Source: Prevotella sp.
GTDB taxonomy: Bacteria > Bacteroidota > Bacteroidia > Bacteroidales > Bacteroidaceae
Reading direction: 5' to 3'
Assembly (NCBI GenBank): GCA_017554145.1
Contig: JAFZIZ010000013.1
Span: 1 to 64,000 of the forward strand
Length of the DNA stretch: 64,000 bases
A program made the position numbers and the translations under genes. Shown here piece by piece: positions 9,301 through 16,228 of the stretch; within the stretch, counting starts at the first letter, position 1, and each line of letters opens with the position of its first letter. Below the pieces are notes generated by a model. It was not told where the DNA came from. It ran no database searches and saw nothing but the letters and a program-made list of their open reading frames with translations.

Positions 9301-9760
9301 GTGCGTTCAATTGTGTCGGAGAGATGACTTGTTCAGCAAGGGCTTCAGGATAGGTGACGATAAAGGTTAAAGGTGAATGGTTAAAGGTTAAAGATTGAGA
9401 ATCATGAACTGTGAACCGTGAACCATGAATCAACGAAGTGAGGACTTCAGTACGAAGGATCTCTTGGGCGGCATCACGTTGGGCGTATTTGATGGAACGG
9501 CGGTAGGAAGAGGGGAAAAACAACACCTTTTCCACGCCTAGTATCTGTTTGAGGTCATGATAGAAATAACCGGCTTCCTCTTCGTCGTTTAAAATAATAA
9601 CGGTTAGCGAAAATCCTAATGAAGCGAAGAGCATGGGAGCAGAAGAGGCAACAAGTCCCTGGAGGAAAATCGTTTTCACCGATTTGTCCTCTATCGTTTT
9701 CCTGACGGTCTCCACCTGTGGAGCCATCGAGTACAGTTGCACTAACTCCTGTATCGTCAT
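6353..9760 (-). CDS. mfd: Transcription-repair coupling factor Mfd
   Basis: Mfd (1135 aa) removes RNA polymerase stalled at DNA lesions and recruits UvrA. Domain order is intact: the UvrB-like N-terminal part, a CarD-like RNA-polymerase-interaction domain near 440-500 (VVHVDHGIGKFGG), the superfamily 2 translocase with Walker A GDVGFGKTEVAV and Walker B IIDEEQ, a TRG-type motif region after helicase motif VI, and the C-terminal UvrA-binding-type domain. It overlaps the plsC stop by one base (TAATG). Unusually, five peptide loops are encoded by heptamer repeat arrays (residues about 108-133, 243-265, 369-380, 459-472 and 965-987); the fourth splits the polymerase-binding domain. The frame stays open throughout. 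Confidence 0.95.
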   Translation of the reverse strand: MTIQELVQLYSMAPQVETVRKTIEDKSVKTIFLQGLVASSAPMLFASLGFSLTVIILNDEEEAGYFYHDLKQILGVEKVLFFPSSYRRSIKYAQRDAAQEILRTEVLTSLIHGSRFTVHDSQSLTFNHSPLTFIVTYPEALAEQVISPTQLNAQTLVLKQGQTIATDEVTKTLREFGFQEVDYVYEPGQFALRGSILDVYSFSSEYPFRIDFFGDDIDSIRTFEVEDQLSRDRCDQISIVPELSKDEGQRLKDSLLPLTSYLLPHTLIIAKDFQYVHDAIDRTFQECQDISLINGMQFTSEMTPFRKVEFGHRPSAKPNVTLEFHTTQQPLFHKQFDLLRETFSDYQSQGYHLYVLADSKKQLQRLEDILTQHSTLNIQHSVNYIDSSLHAGFLDHDLKIGIFTDHEIFDRFHKYSLRSDKARSGKVALTLKEIQQFEIGDYVVHVDHGIGKFGGLVRMPIANSQSLTANRSTKTPHYQEMIKIIYQGGGAIYVSIHSLYKVSKYKAQDNGEPPRLSQLGTGQWERMKERTKSKIKDIARDLIKLYAARKREKGFAFSADSFLQQELEASFLYEDTPDQLKATNDVKADMEQARPMDRLVCGDVGFGKTEVAVRAAFKAACDSKQVAVLVPTTVLAYQHYQTFKSRLKNLPVRVDYLTRARTAKQTKELLSDLAEGKIDILIGTHKLIGKTVKFKDLGLLIIDEEQKFGVSTKEKLRQMKTSVDTLTLTATPIPRTLQFSLLGARDLSIIQTPPPNRYPIHTEIHTFGPEIITEAINFEMSRNGQVFFVNPRINDLRRIADMIHHYVPEARVAVGHGQMKPDELEEVIFDFVNYDYDVLLSTTIIENGIDIPNANTIIINGADHFGLSDLHQMRGRVGRSNRKAFCYLLAPPLADLPQESRRRLEALENFSDLGSGIQIAMQDLDIRGAGNLLGAEQSGFIADLGYETYQKILNQAMQELRNEESTGSRFTDYGSQSLTFNHSPLTFTDSTLESDLELYFPDQYVPSDSERMLLYRELDNLHTDEQLAAYRTRLIDRFGPVPQVGEELMRVVPLRRVAGQLGCEKIMLKQGRMTLVFVSNPDSPFYQSPAFDAILRFVAEHPRRCQFRDLHGRRSLLISNIPTVEAALTLLQSIK
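6798..6867. repeat. Composite heptamer array inside mfd, 10 units
   Basis: Units of TTAAAGG/TGAATGG type pass, without leaving register, into CCGTGAA type. It encodes a peptide containing SQSLTFNHSPLTF (mfd residues about 965-987). The unit order matches the array at 9360-9436. Confidence 0.92.
8343..8384. repeat. Heptamer array inside mfd, GGTTAGC type, 6 units
   Basis: 42 bp, adding about 14 residues (ANSQSLTANRS) within the CarD-like RNA-polymerase-interaction domain. Confidence 0.9.
8621..8655. repeat. Heptamer array inside mfd, ATGTTGA/GTGTTGA type, 5 units
   Basis: Encodes the TQHSTLNIQHS peptide at mfd residues about 369-380. Confidence 0.9.
8964..9033. repeat. Composite heptamer array inside mfd, 10 units
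   Basis: Five GTAAGAG-type units are followed in unbroken 7-bp register by TTTAACC/TTTGTCC-type units. It encodes mfd residues about 243-265 (LLPLTSYLLPHT). Confidence 0.92.
9360..9436. repeat. Composite heptamer array inside mfd, 11 units
   Basis: TTAAAGG-type units, then a TTGAGAA spacer unit, then TCATGAA/CCGTGAA/CCATGAA units. It encodes mfd residues about 108-133. Confidence 0.93.
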
Positions 9761-10527
9761 TACTGGTCGGGATTCTCGACGAAGCCTTGGTATTCGGGGG
9801 CGAGGGAGGACATGATACTGTCATACGACTGCTGCATGACAGATTGGATATTCTCTGCACCCTGTCCCTTGGGATAGATGGGTTGATGGATAGTCAATGA
9901 GAGGGGGTGCCATGTGGCGAAATGCCAGTCTTTGGTGCGGGGCATCACGTTAAAAGAGCCATTGATAGTCAATGGAACAACAGGGAGTTGCAACTCATCT
10001 GCCAAGGCGAAGGCACCCTTCTTAAAGGCTCCCATATGGCCTGTGAAACTACGGGCACCCTCTGGGAACACTACCACACTCCAGTTACCTGTCTCTAAAA
10101 TCTTTCGTGCAGCATCATACGTCGCTTTCACCTTACTCGGTCCCCGCTTATCCACAAAGATCTGATGGGATTTCGCACAGGCATAACCGACACAAGGAAT
10201 CTTACGTAACTGATGTTTCATCATCCATTTGAAGTTACGTCCGAGAAAACCATAAATCAGGAAGATATCAAAGGCTCCTTGGTGGTTGGAGACAAAGACA
10301 TACGACTGGTTGTCCTCCAGATGCTCACGCCCCTCCACCTTAACAGGCAACAGGAAGGCTCGCGTGATGACTCTCGCCCACCAACGTCCCGGATAATAGC
10401 CCCAGAAATGACCATCACCCAACGTACAACCGATACCCACTACAGCTGCCGTCCATATCGTCATAATGATTGTGATAGGGAAAGCGATGAATACCTGATA
10501 GATGCAGTAGAGAATTTTCAACATCAC
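9760..10527 (-). CDS. plsC: 1-acyl-sn-glycerol-3-phosphate acyltransferase (PlsC)
   Basis: Membrane-associated lysophosphatidic acid acyltransferase (255 aa) of phospholipid synthesis. It has an N-terminal hydrophobic helix, the catalytic NHQGAFD (HX4D) near residues 82-88 and the substrate-binding FPEGARS near 155-161. Both motifs are intact and the length is normal. Its stop overlaps the mfd start by one base, suggesting translational coupling; the GT2 gene lies immediately upstream, with a heptamer array in the junction. Confidence 0.9.
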   Translation of the reverse strand: MMLKILYCIYQVFIAFPITIIMTIWTAAVVGIGCTLGDGHFWGYYPGRWWARVITRAFLLPVKVEGREHLEDNQSYVFVSNHQGAFDIFLIYGFLGRNFKWMMKHQLRKIPCVGYACAKSHQIFVDKRGPSKVKATYDAARKILETGNWSVVVFPEGARSFTGHMGAFKKGAFALADELQLPVVPLTINGSFNVMPRTKDWHFATWHPLSLTIHQPIYPKGQGAENIQSVMQQSYDSIMSSLAPEYQGFVENPDQ

Positions 10528-10533
10528 TTCATC

Positions 10534-10561
10534 TTTAACCTTTAAACTTTAACCTTTATCT
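10534..10561. repeat. Heptamer array, TTTAACC type, 4 units, GT2/plsC junction
   Basis: Supplies the last codons and the stop (10542-10544) of the GT2 gene, whose C-terminus KIKVKV is pure repeat translation. Confidence 0.9.
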
Positions 10562-11294
10562 TCGGATATTTTCGGGTCCAACCGTCCCAGCGGAGGCGCA
10601 TCACACCAAAGAATGCTTCGCCAAAGATGCCACCCGACATCTTGGAGGTGCCTTCCCTACGATTAACGAAGATAACGGGGACTTCCTTGATCTTAAAACC
10701 AATCTTATAAGCTGTGAATTTCATTTCTATCTGGAAGGCATAGCCTTTGAAACGAATCTTATCCAGTTCGATGGTCTCGAGCACACGACGCTTATAGCAT
10801 TTGAAGCCCGCAGTGGTGTCATGTACCTTGAAGCCTGTCACGAACCGTACATATTTCGAAGCGAAATAACTCATCAGGACTCGACCGATAGGCCAGTTGA
10901 CGACATTCACGCCACTGACATAACGACTGCCAATAGCGAGGTCATACCCTTCTTCTGCGCATGCGGCATACAAGCGAGGAAGGTCATTGGGGTCATGACT
11001 GAAGTCAGCATCCATCTCGAAAATATAGTCGTAATCGTGTTTCAGCGCCCACTTGAAACCCATGATATAGGCTGTACCGAGTCCCAGTTTGCCACTGCGC
11101 TCCTGAATAAACAGGCGGTCGGTAAACTCGTTGGCCATTAGGTCTTTAACGATACCAGCAGTACCATCGGGAGAACCATCGTCAATCACCAGGATATGGA
11201 AACATTTCTCTAAGGAGAATACCGCCCGAATGATTTTCTCGATATTCTCCTTTTCGTTATATGTTGGGATTATGACGATGCTATCGCTCTTCAT
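10542..11294 (-). CDS. Family 2 glycosyltransferase, polyprenol-phosphate sugar synthase type
   Basis: GT-A fold glycosyltransferase (250 aa) resembling dolichol/polyprenol-phosphate mannose synthase. Start residues IVIIPTYNEKENI form the nucleotide-binding beginning; LVIDDGSPDGT and the metal-binding MDADFSHDP are both intact. It lacks the extra C-terminal membrane domain of some members. It probably loads a sugar (mannose or similar) from a nucleotide donor onto undecaprenyl phosphate for cell-envelope glycans or protein O-glycosylation; the actual sugar is not visible from sequence. Confidence 0.85.
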   Translation of the reverse strand: MKSDSIVIIPTYNEKENIEKIIRAVFSLEKCFHILVIDDGSPDGTAGIVKDLMANEFTDRLFIQERSGKLGLGTAYIMGFKWALKHDYDYIFEMDADFSHDPNDLPRLYAACAEEGYDLAIGSRYVSGVNVVNWPIGRVLMSYFASKYVRFVTGFKVHDTTAGFKCYKRRVLETIELDKIRFKGYAFQIEMKFTAYKIGFKIKEVPVIFVNRREGTSKMSGGIFGEAFFGVMRLRWDGWTRKYPKIKVKV

Positions 11295-11302
11295 ATTCGC
11301 TG

Positions 11303-11310
11303 CAAAGATA
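11303..11310 (-). promoter_or_regulatory. TAnnTTTG promoter upstream of the GT2 gene
   Basis: Minus-strand TATCTTTG, followed by GCAGC, 8 bp upstream of the ATG at 11294. A heptamer array starts 8 bp outside it. Confidence 0.65.
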
Positions 11311-11318
11311 CAAAAAAA

Positions 11319-11346
11319 TTTAGAGTTTAGAGATTATAGATTAGAG
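11319..11346. repeat. Heptamer array, TTTAGAG type, 4 units, next to a promoter
   Basis: Two TTTAGAG units, then ATTATAG and ATTAGAG, in register, between the metallophosphoesterase stop and the GT2 promoter. Confidence 0.88.
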
Positions 11347-11351
11347 TTTTT

Positions 11352-12332
11352 TTATTTTTTTGCACGTAAAGTGATGACGACTATTTCGCCAGGGAGGGAA
11401 AGACGGAAGGGAATGAGAGCACCAACGCCAGTGGATACATAGAGGGCACGAGGACCTTCATAGACCATTCCTTCATAGTCTTGATAACTCAAGGCGGAAG
11501 GTGACCAACCGAAGAGAGAGACCTGACCACCATGTGTGTGACCAGAGAGGGTCAACTGGGCATTACACTCTGGCAGAATCTTCTCACGCCATGCAGTGGG
11601 ATCATGTTGGAGCATGATAATGAATGTGGAATGTGGAGTGTGGAATGAGGAATGAGATTGGCTAAGGGTCTTTTTGACATCGCCACGACGAGGCATGCGC
11701 TTGACGACACCCCAATTTTCCATACCCGCAATGACGATGGAGTCACTATCGCGACGGATGATGCGATGCTCATTCATCAGAAGCGTCCAGCCAGTCTGTC
11801 GGAACAACGCTTGCGTTTTCGCACAGTTAGCTTCCTTTGTCAGCGAGTCATAGGGTTGATAAACGGCATAGTCATGATTACCCAACACGGCATAGACTCC
11901 ATCTGGAGCCTTCAGTCGCTGTAACTGTGGGAGATGATCTATCAACTCCTCAGGATAGACATTCTGCAAGTCACCCGTAAATACAATCATATCGGGGTGT
12001 AATGCCAAGATACTGTCTACTGCACGCTGCAACAGCCATGCCCGTCTACCCGTCATCGTACCCACATGAGCATCCGAGAACTGGACAATGCGATAACCAT
12101 CAAAAGCCTTGGGGAGGTCCTTGCTCGTAAATTCAACGGTATGTACCTCCATCTGTTCGTAGCCCACTAACATGCCATAGGCGGCAAACAACATCAGGAG
12201 CAGAGCAACAGCAATGCCGACTTTTTTGCCCCAACGACGAGGTAACAGCCAACGACACAGGAAGAATACCACCAAGGGAACGATGACGAATGCCATCAAC
12301 AGGAAGAAAGGTACAGCGTAACGAGCAATCAT
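11352..12332 (-). CDS. Membrane-anchored calcineurin-like metallophosphoesterase
   Basis: YkuE/YaeI-type metallophosphoesterase (326 aa). Two N-terminal transmembrane helices (about 5-28 and 36-54) tether it to the inner membrane. The dinuclear metal motifs are all present: SDAHVG, GDLQN, GNHD and GHTHGG. Relatives hydrolyse phosphodiester bonds, some acting on lipid A or UDP-diacylglucosamine precursors; the substrate here is unknown. Residues about 225-238 (SHSSFHTPHSTFI) are translated from a heptamer array placed between the core strands, so they probably form an extra surface loop. Confidence 0.85.
   Translation of the reverse strand: MIARYAVPFFLLMAFVIVPLVVFFLCRWLLPRRWGKKVGIAVALLLMLFAAYGMLVGYEQMEVHTVEFTSKDLPKAFDGYRIVQFSDAHVGTMTGRRAWLLQRAVDSILALHPDMIVFTGDLQNVYPEELIDHLPQLQRLKAPDGVYAVLGNHDYAVYQPYDSLTKEANCAKTQALFRQTGWTLLMNEHRIIRRDSDSIVIAGMENWGVVKRMPRRGDVKKTLSQSHSSFHTPHSTFIIMLQHDPTAWREKILPECNAQLTLSGHTHGGQVSLFGWSPSALSYQDYEGMVYEGPRALYVSTGVGALIPFRLSLPGEIVVITLRAKK
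11617..11658. repeat. Heptamer array inside the metallophosphoesterase gene, ATGTGGA type, 6 units
   Basis: 42 bp, encoding a 14-residue His/Ser/Thr-rich loop; the length is a multiple of three. Confidence 0.92.
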
Positions 12333-12338
12333 ATTTTA

Positions 12339-12394
12339 TAAAGTTTAAAGTTTAAAGACGGGTGAAAGGTCGAAGGTTAGAGATGAGAGGCGAG
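12339..12394. repeat. Degenerate composite heptamer array, 8 units, downstream of the MetH-type gene
   Basis: Three TAAAGTT-type units drift in register into AGGTTAG/AGATGAG-type units. The last codons and the stop codon (12377-12379) of the MetH-type gene lie inside it. Confidence 0.75.
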
Positions 12395-13195
12395 GAATTT
12401 ACGAAGAACTTCGACGGGTAGGCCACGACGATGGGCGTAGTCTTGAAGTTGGTCTTCACCTATCTTTCCTAAGGAGAAATAATGCGCTTCAGGGAGGGCT
12501 ATCATCAAACCACTGACACTGGCATGTGGCTTCATCGCCCCACTCTCCGTGAGACGAATACCAATCTGTTTGAAATGGATGAGTTCATCCAATACGAAGT
12601 TCAGACTGGTGTCTGGCAATGAGGGATAACCCACGGCAGGACGGATGCCTTGAAACTTTTCGGCATGGAGTTCCTCCATGGTGAGGTGTTCATCGGGTGC
12701 ATAACCCCAATAGATTCGACGTACCTCCTCATGCATCTTCTCTGCTGCTGCCTCTGCCAAGCGGTCAGCTAAAAGTTGTACCGTCATCTTCATATACGCA
12801 TCCTTGTCGAAATCTTTCTCCAATCCATGATCCACAGAGGTAGCAAAAACTCCAATTTGATCATGTTCGGGATGAATGAAATCGGTGAGACAGAGACAGT
12901 CCCCCTGTTGCTGGCGCAAAAGTGGGATATGGCGGTTAAAGGTTAAAGACATTGAATCATGAACCATGAACCGTGAATCATGAACCGTGATAACGATATC
13001 GTCGTTATGACTGTGGGCAGCAAAAAGGTCGAAGAGGGCATAGACATGGTATTTGCCATCAAGTTGAGAGAGGATTTCCTCTGCCTCTGCCCTACTCTTT
13101 TGCTGTTGGGCAGCATCACGCAACTGCCACGCGTAATAGTAATACGCCCAGTTGATATAAGGTTGCAGGTCGTGTATCTCGTAGGTGAGTATCAT
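12377..13195 (-). CDS. Stand-alone MetH activation-domain protein
   Basis: Homologue of the C-terminal S-adenosylmethionine-binding activation domain of cobalamin-dependent methionine synthase (272 aa), which reductively reactivates oxidised cob(II)alamin. Diagnostic stretches are present: RPAVGYPSLPD, IGIRLTESGAMKPHASVSG and YFSLGKIGEDQLQDYAHRRG. The N-terminal catalytic domains of MetH are absent, so it must act in trans with a partner encoded elsewhere, or has another use. It starts in an ATGA overlap with the dihydroorotase gene. Residues about 68-86 (SRFMVHDSMSLTFNR) come from a heptamer array. Confidence 0.85.
   Translation of the reverse strand: MILTYEIHDLQPYINWAYYYYAWQLRDAAQQQKSRAEAEEILSQLDGKYHVYALFDLFAAHSHNDDIVITVHDSRFMVHDSMSLTFNRHIPLLRQQQGDCLCLTDFIHPEHDQIGVFATSVDHGLEKDFDKDAYMKMTVQLLADRLAEAAAEKMHEEVRRIYWGYAPDEHLTMEELHAEKFQGIRPAVGYPSLPDTSLNFVLDELIHFKQIGIRLTESGAMKPHASVSGLMIALPEAHYFSLGKIGEDQLQDYAHRRGLPVEVLRKFLASHL
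12936..12991. repeat. Composite heptamer array inside the MetH-type gene, 8 units
   Basis: Two TTAAAG(G/A) units, then CATTGAA and TCATGAA/CCATGAA/CCGTGAA units. The order of the two families is the same as in the two large mfd arrays. Confidence 0.92.
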
Positions 13196-13750
13196 CTGAA
13201 AGCTATCTCCTCTCCGATATAGTCGGCATCCACATTTCCATCGGCATAGACCGTATGTCCATTACAGAGTGTGCGTTCCACACGCCAAGAGTAGGTATGC
13301 CCCTCCATCGGGCTCCAACCGCACTTGCTCTGAATACAAGCTGGTGTGACGGTCCATGGCATATTCGGACGTACCAATACCAGATCAGCCCGATAACCCA
13401 GTCGAATGAAACCTCTTTGACGTACTTCAAAAAGACGTGCAGGGTTATGACACATCAGTTCTACCAGTCGTTCCAACGACAAAACGCCTTGGTCGACCAG
13501 TTCCAACATCGTAACCAACGAGAACTGGATCATCGGCATCCCACTGGCAGCCTTCACACAACCGCCCTCTTTCTGTGACAACAGATGGGGTGCATGGTCT
13601 GTACCAATCACAGTGATACGTCCATCCATCAAAGCCTGTCGTAAAGCCTCGCGATCCTTCTCCGTCTTGATAGCCGGGTTGCACTTGATGCGAGAGCCGA
13701 GGGAGGGATAATCTTGATCTGAGAAATAGAGGTGGGAGGGAGTGACTTCA

Positions 13751-13778
13751 CTGGTGAGTAGTGAGTGGTGAGTGGAGA
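13751..13778. repeat. Heptamer array at the pyrC frameshift, GTGGTGA type, 4 units
   Basis: 28 bp, not divisible by three. The reading frame needed on one side differs by one base from that on the other. Confidence 0.93.
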
Positions 13779-14382
13779 AAAGAACTCCAGTTCTTTGGCG
13801 GTGGTGAGGTGGGCGATATGGAGGCGGGCATGATGTTTGCGGGCGAGTTCGACAGCCTGTTTGGTGCTCTCATAGCAAGCATCAGTACTGCGAATCTCAG
13901 GGTGATGGATTACCTCAGGATCCTTACCATATAAGGCTTTCGCCTCTTCCATATTATGATTGATGATTTCCGTATCTTCACAATGAGCCATCAATGGGAG
14001 TTTGGCAGTACTGAAGATACGTTCCAGAGCCTCCCGACGGTCTACCAACATATTGCCGGTAGAGGACCCCATAAAGAGTTTGATACCTGGAATACGATGT
14101 TCGTCTAACTGGGCAAAAGTGTCCATATTATCATTGGTGGCCCCATAGAAGAAGCTATAGTTCACATGACTCTTCTGTCGAGCAATGGCAAACTTCTCTT
14201 CCAACGCCTCTAAGGATGTCGTCTGGGGTACAGTATTAGGCATATCGAAGAAGGAGGTGATTCCTCCTGCCGCTGCTGCCCTACTCTCTGTATCGATATC
14301 CGCCTTCTCCGTGAGTCCAGGCTCCCGGAAATGCACATGATCGTCGATGATACCTGGAAGGATGTAACAGCCGCGAGCGTCA

Positions 14383-14438
14383 ATAGTTGAAAGTTGAGAG
14401 TTCTCTGAACTATTATCTATTATCTCTGAACTATCAAC
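14383..14438. repeat. Composite heptamer array inside pyrC, 8 units
   Basis: AAAGTTG-type units, then TCTGAAC, TATTATC (twice), TCTGAAC and TATCAAC. It encodes DSSEIIDNSSENSQLST near residues 31-49, just before the DHVHF metal site. Confidence 0.9.
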
Positions 14439-14535
14439 TATATCAACGATGTTGCCATCTTCGATGATGATAGAACCATCGAACGTCCGACCTTCATTGA
14501 CGATCGTTCCACCTTCGATGATTGTTCTCATGCAC

Positions 14536-15318
14536 TTATTTCTGTGGCAGGTTGGTCAAAGGATTAGGGGCTGGTGTCGTAGAGGTGTCAGTAACTTCCC
14601 CTGGTTGTTCACCTAGACCATTCATACGTTTCTCATTCTCCTGAGCCGTCTGATAATAATCCTTCACATAAGGATCTTCCTTGAAACGCTTAGTAGCCTT
14701 TGACATGATATCCTCAATCTGTGGAGTCAGGATGGGATAGCGATACTGGCTAGTGATCATCATAAAGACACCTGGACCCAGAACGTTATCGAAATTAGCC
14801 TCCACAAATTTCATCACCAACTGGTCTTCCTCCTCTGCTATCTTTGCAGCCTCTGCTCTGAGTTGACGATTGATAACATCCTCATCAATACCTTCCAACA
14901 TCATCTGGCTCTGCTTATGAGAAAGTTCGTTCATCTGGTTGGCCAACTGGTTATGCTTATCGATGAACTTATATAGGGAATCGTTAAGGGGAGTGCCGCC
15001 AACTACCTGGCGTGCATTATCCAGTTTGATGGTGATTTCTCCTTTCTCGAGGACAACAGGCATGATACTCTCGTCGTCCATATAGAGGCTTGCCATTCGT
15101 ACAGTATCGAGCAGACCGGTGAAATGGAACTCACCATGTACGACATCGCACGAATCGATATTCTTGAATTCGTTGTTTTTGATAGCCCTGAGATACAGTT
15201 TGCTGCCATCCAATGCCGTGATAGATGACGATCCCTCCACATTGTATGAACTGGCACACGATGCGAGGAGTGCAAGGATTGCAGGCAAAACGAATAATTT
15301 CTTCATAGACATTTTCAT
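14536..15318 (-). CDS. DUF4369-type lipoprotein
   Basis: Lipoprotein of 260 aa with signal and lipobox LLASCASS. The part after the lipid anchor (about 25-125) has the DUF4369 pattern often fused to thioredoxin domains in Bacteroidetes (DGSKLYLRAI, CDVVHGEFHFTG), but no thioredoxin domain follows. The rest is charged and helical, ending in a Pro/Thr-rich tail. Function is unknown. The start could also be the third ATG (15306), which leaves a cleaner MKKLF signal peptide. A TACTTTTG promoter element lies at 15327-15334. Confidence 0.7.
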   Translation of the reverse strand: MKMSMKKLFVLPAILALLASCASSYNVEGSSSITALDGSKLYLRAIKNNEFKNIDSCDVVHGEFHFTGLLDTVRMASLYMDDESIMPVVLEKGEITIKLDNARQVVGGTPLNDSLYKFIDKHNQLANQMNELSHKQSQMMLEGIDEDVINRQLRAEAAKIAEEEDQLVMKFVEANFDNVLGPGVFMMITSQYRYPILTPQIEDIMSKATKRFKEDPYVKDYYQTAQENEKRMNGLGEQPGEVTDTSTTPAPNPLTNLPQK

Positions 15319-15326
15319 TTGTGATG

Positions 15327-15334
15327 CAAAAGTA
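15327..15334 (-). promoter_or_regulatory. TAnnTTTG promoter of the DUF4369-pyrC-metH-type gene group
   Basis: Minus-strand TACTTTTG, just upstream of the DUF4369 gene start. Confidence 0.55.
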
Positions 15335-15393
15335 CAATGATGGTTTGAAAAGAAGAAAAATATTTGCGCAATTTAATAAAATTGTGCATTTAT

Positions 15394-15804
15394 TTAGCGT
15401 TTTTTTGCCTCTGGATTCTCTTTTTCCAATTCATTAGCAATTCGATGACTGGTATAGAGCTGTAGAACGGCTGCCAGTAGCAACACGACAATCCAGTTGT
15501 TATGTACATATTTAATATATATAAGGAAATCGAGACCGAGGAAATTAGCTTGGTTGGCAAACATCATCAAGGCGGCAATCAGAAACAGCACATCACTGAT
15601 GAGCATGATACGGCGCAAGCGACGAATGGTAAAGTTTGTTCCCTCATACGACTGGCGCATCTGCATGGCAGCAAACAACAACGTGCCTGAGGCAAAGACA
15701 TAAGGAGCCCACTCCTGTCGGAACAGGCTGGCACCTGAGCCAACCACCATCAATAGTCCACCTATCAGCAACAGGGCGGTCTCTATCTTACTCAACTGTC
15801 TCAT
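15394..15804 (-). CDS. Small four-helix membrane protein, unknown function
   Basis: Inner-membrane protein of about 136 aa with four predicted transmembrane helices and a charged C-terminal tail (ELEKENPEAKKR). I do not recognise a named family with certainty. I start at the ATG at 15804, which overlaps the end of the divIC gene by 17 bp and gives MRQLSKIETALL; an ATG at 15837 would lengthen the overlap to 50 bp. Cotranscription with divIC is likely. Confidence 0.65.
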   Translation of the reverse strand: MRQLSKIETALLLIGGLLMVVGSGASLFRQEWAPYVFASGTLLFAAMQMRQSYEGTNFTIRRLRRIMLISDVLFLIAALMMFANQANFLGLDFLIYIKYVHNNWIVVLLLAAVLQLYTSHRIANELEKENPEAKKR

Positions 15805-16135
15805 TCTCGGATTGGGGTTCAAAAGGCTTATCGTCACTCAACACAAAGATATCCTCATCGTCGGCCTTCATGAAATAACGCTCACGGGCAATCTTCTCAA
15901 TGGCTTTCGGATCGGTATCTAACTGTTTGATACGATTCTTATCACGATTATACTGATTCGTCTGACGATTGATTTCCTCTTGCAACTCTTTGATTTGTTG
16001 TTTATTGCGGTAATGATTCCAGATACTGTTCTGGTCGGCAAAACCAATCAGAATCACAGCAAACAGAGTTACGAGTCCGTACTTCAACCAAGAAGAACGG
16101 TATAACTTTCCTAATATCGTCTTCAGTCGTTTCAT
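15788..16135 (-). CDS. FtsB/DivIC-type septum formation initiator
   Basis: Short bitopic division protein (115 aa): an N-terminal transmembrane helix (about 18-36), then a coiled-coil (KQQIKELQEEINRQTN) and the conserved IEKIARERYFMK end typical of FtsB/DivIC. It would act in the divisome subcomplex with FtsL and FtsQ. The gene is divergent from dnaX, and both promoters flank one heptamer array. Confidence 0.85.
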   Translation of the reverse strand: MKRLKTILGKLYRSSWLKYGLVTLFAVILIGFADQNSIWNHYRNKQQIKELQEEINRQTNQYNRDKNRIKQLDTDPKAIEKIARERYFMKADDEDIFVLSDDKPFEPQSENETVE

Positions 16136-16145
16136 AATCTGGCCA

Positions 16146-16153
16146 CAAAATTA
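16146..16153 (-). promoter_or_regulatory. TAnnTTTG promoter of divIC
   Basis: Minus-strand TAATTTTG, 10 bp from the divIC ATG. The heptamer array at 16161 starts 7 bp outside it. Confidence 0.5.
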
Positions 16154-16160
16154 AGAAAAA

Positions 16161-16188
16161 ATTATCAATTATCAATTATCCATTATCC
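16161..16188. repeat. Heptamer array, ATTATCA/ATTATCC type, 4 units, between divergent promoters
   Basis: It lies between the divIC and dnaX -7 elements, 7 and 10 bp from them. Confidence 0.9.
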
Positions 16189-16198
16189 ATTTTTTTTG

Positions 16199-16206
16199 TA
16201 TCTTTG
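16199..16206 (+). promoter_or_regulatory. TAnnTTTG promoter of dnaX
   Basis: TATCTTTG followed by CAAAC, 22 bp before the dnaX ATG. Confidence 0.7.
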
Positions 16207-16228
16207 CAAACAAATTATTTTATATCGT

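Larger units (their letters stand above)
13192..14531 (-). pseudogene. pyrC: Dihydroorotase, frameshifted at a heptamer array
   Basis: Dihydroorotase of de novo pyrimidine synthesis (type I, zinc amidohydrolase). The first frame (14531 down to about 13780) holds the metal motif DDHVHFREPG and runs to a premature stop at 13629. The second frame carries SEVTPSHLYFSDQDYP, IKCNPAIKTEKDREALR and the catalytic GTDHAPH to the true stop at 13192. The switch coincides with four 7-bp units at 13751-13778. Gaining one unit, or losing two, would restore a continuous frame without a stop. A second array (14383-14438) near the N-terminus is in frame. It may be a phase-variable gene, a true pseudogene, or a one-base sequencing error. 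Confidence 0.85.

Noticed and set aside
13445-13684. 79-aa ORF opposite-frame product within pyrC
   Set aside because: It is the third frame of the frameshifted dihydroorotase; the conserved residues are in the other two frames.
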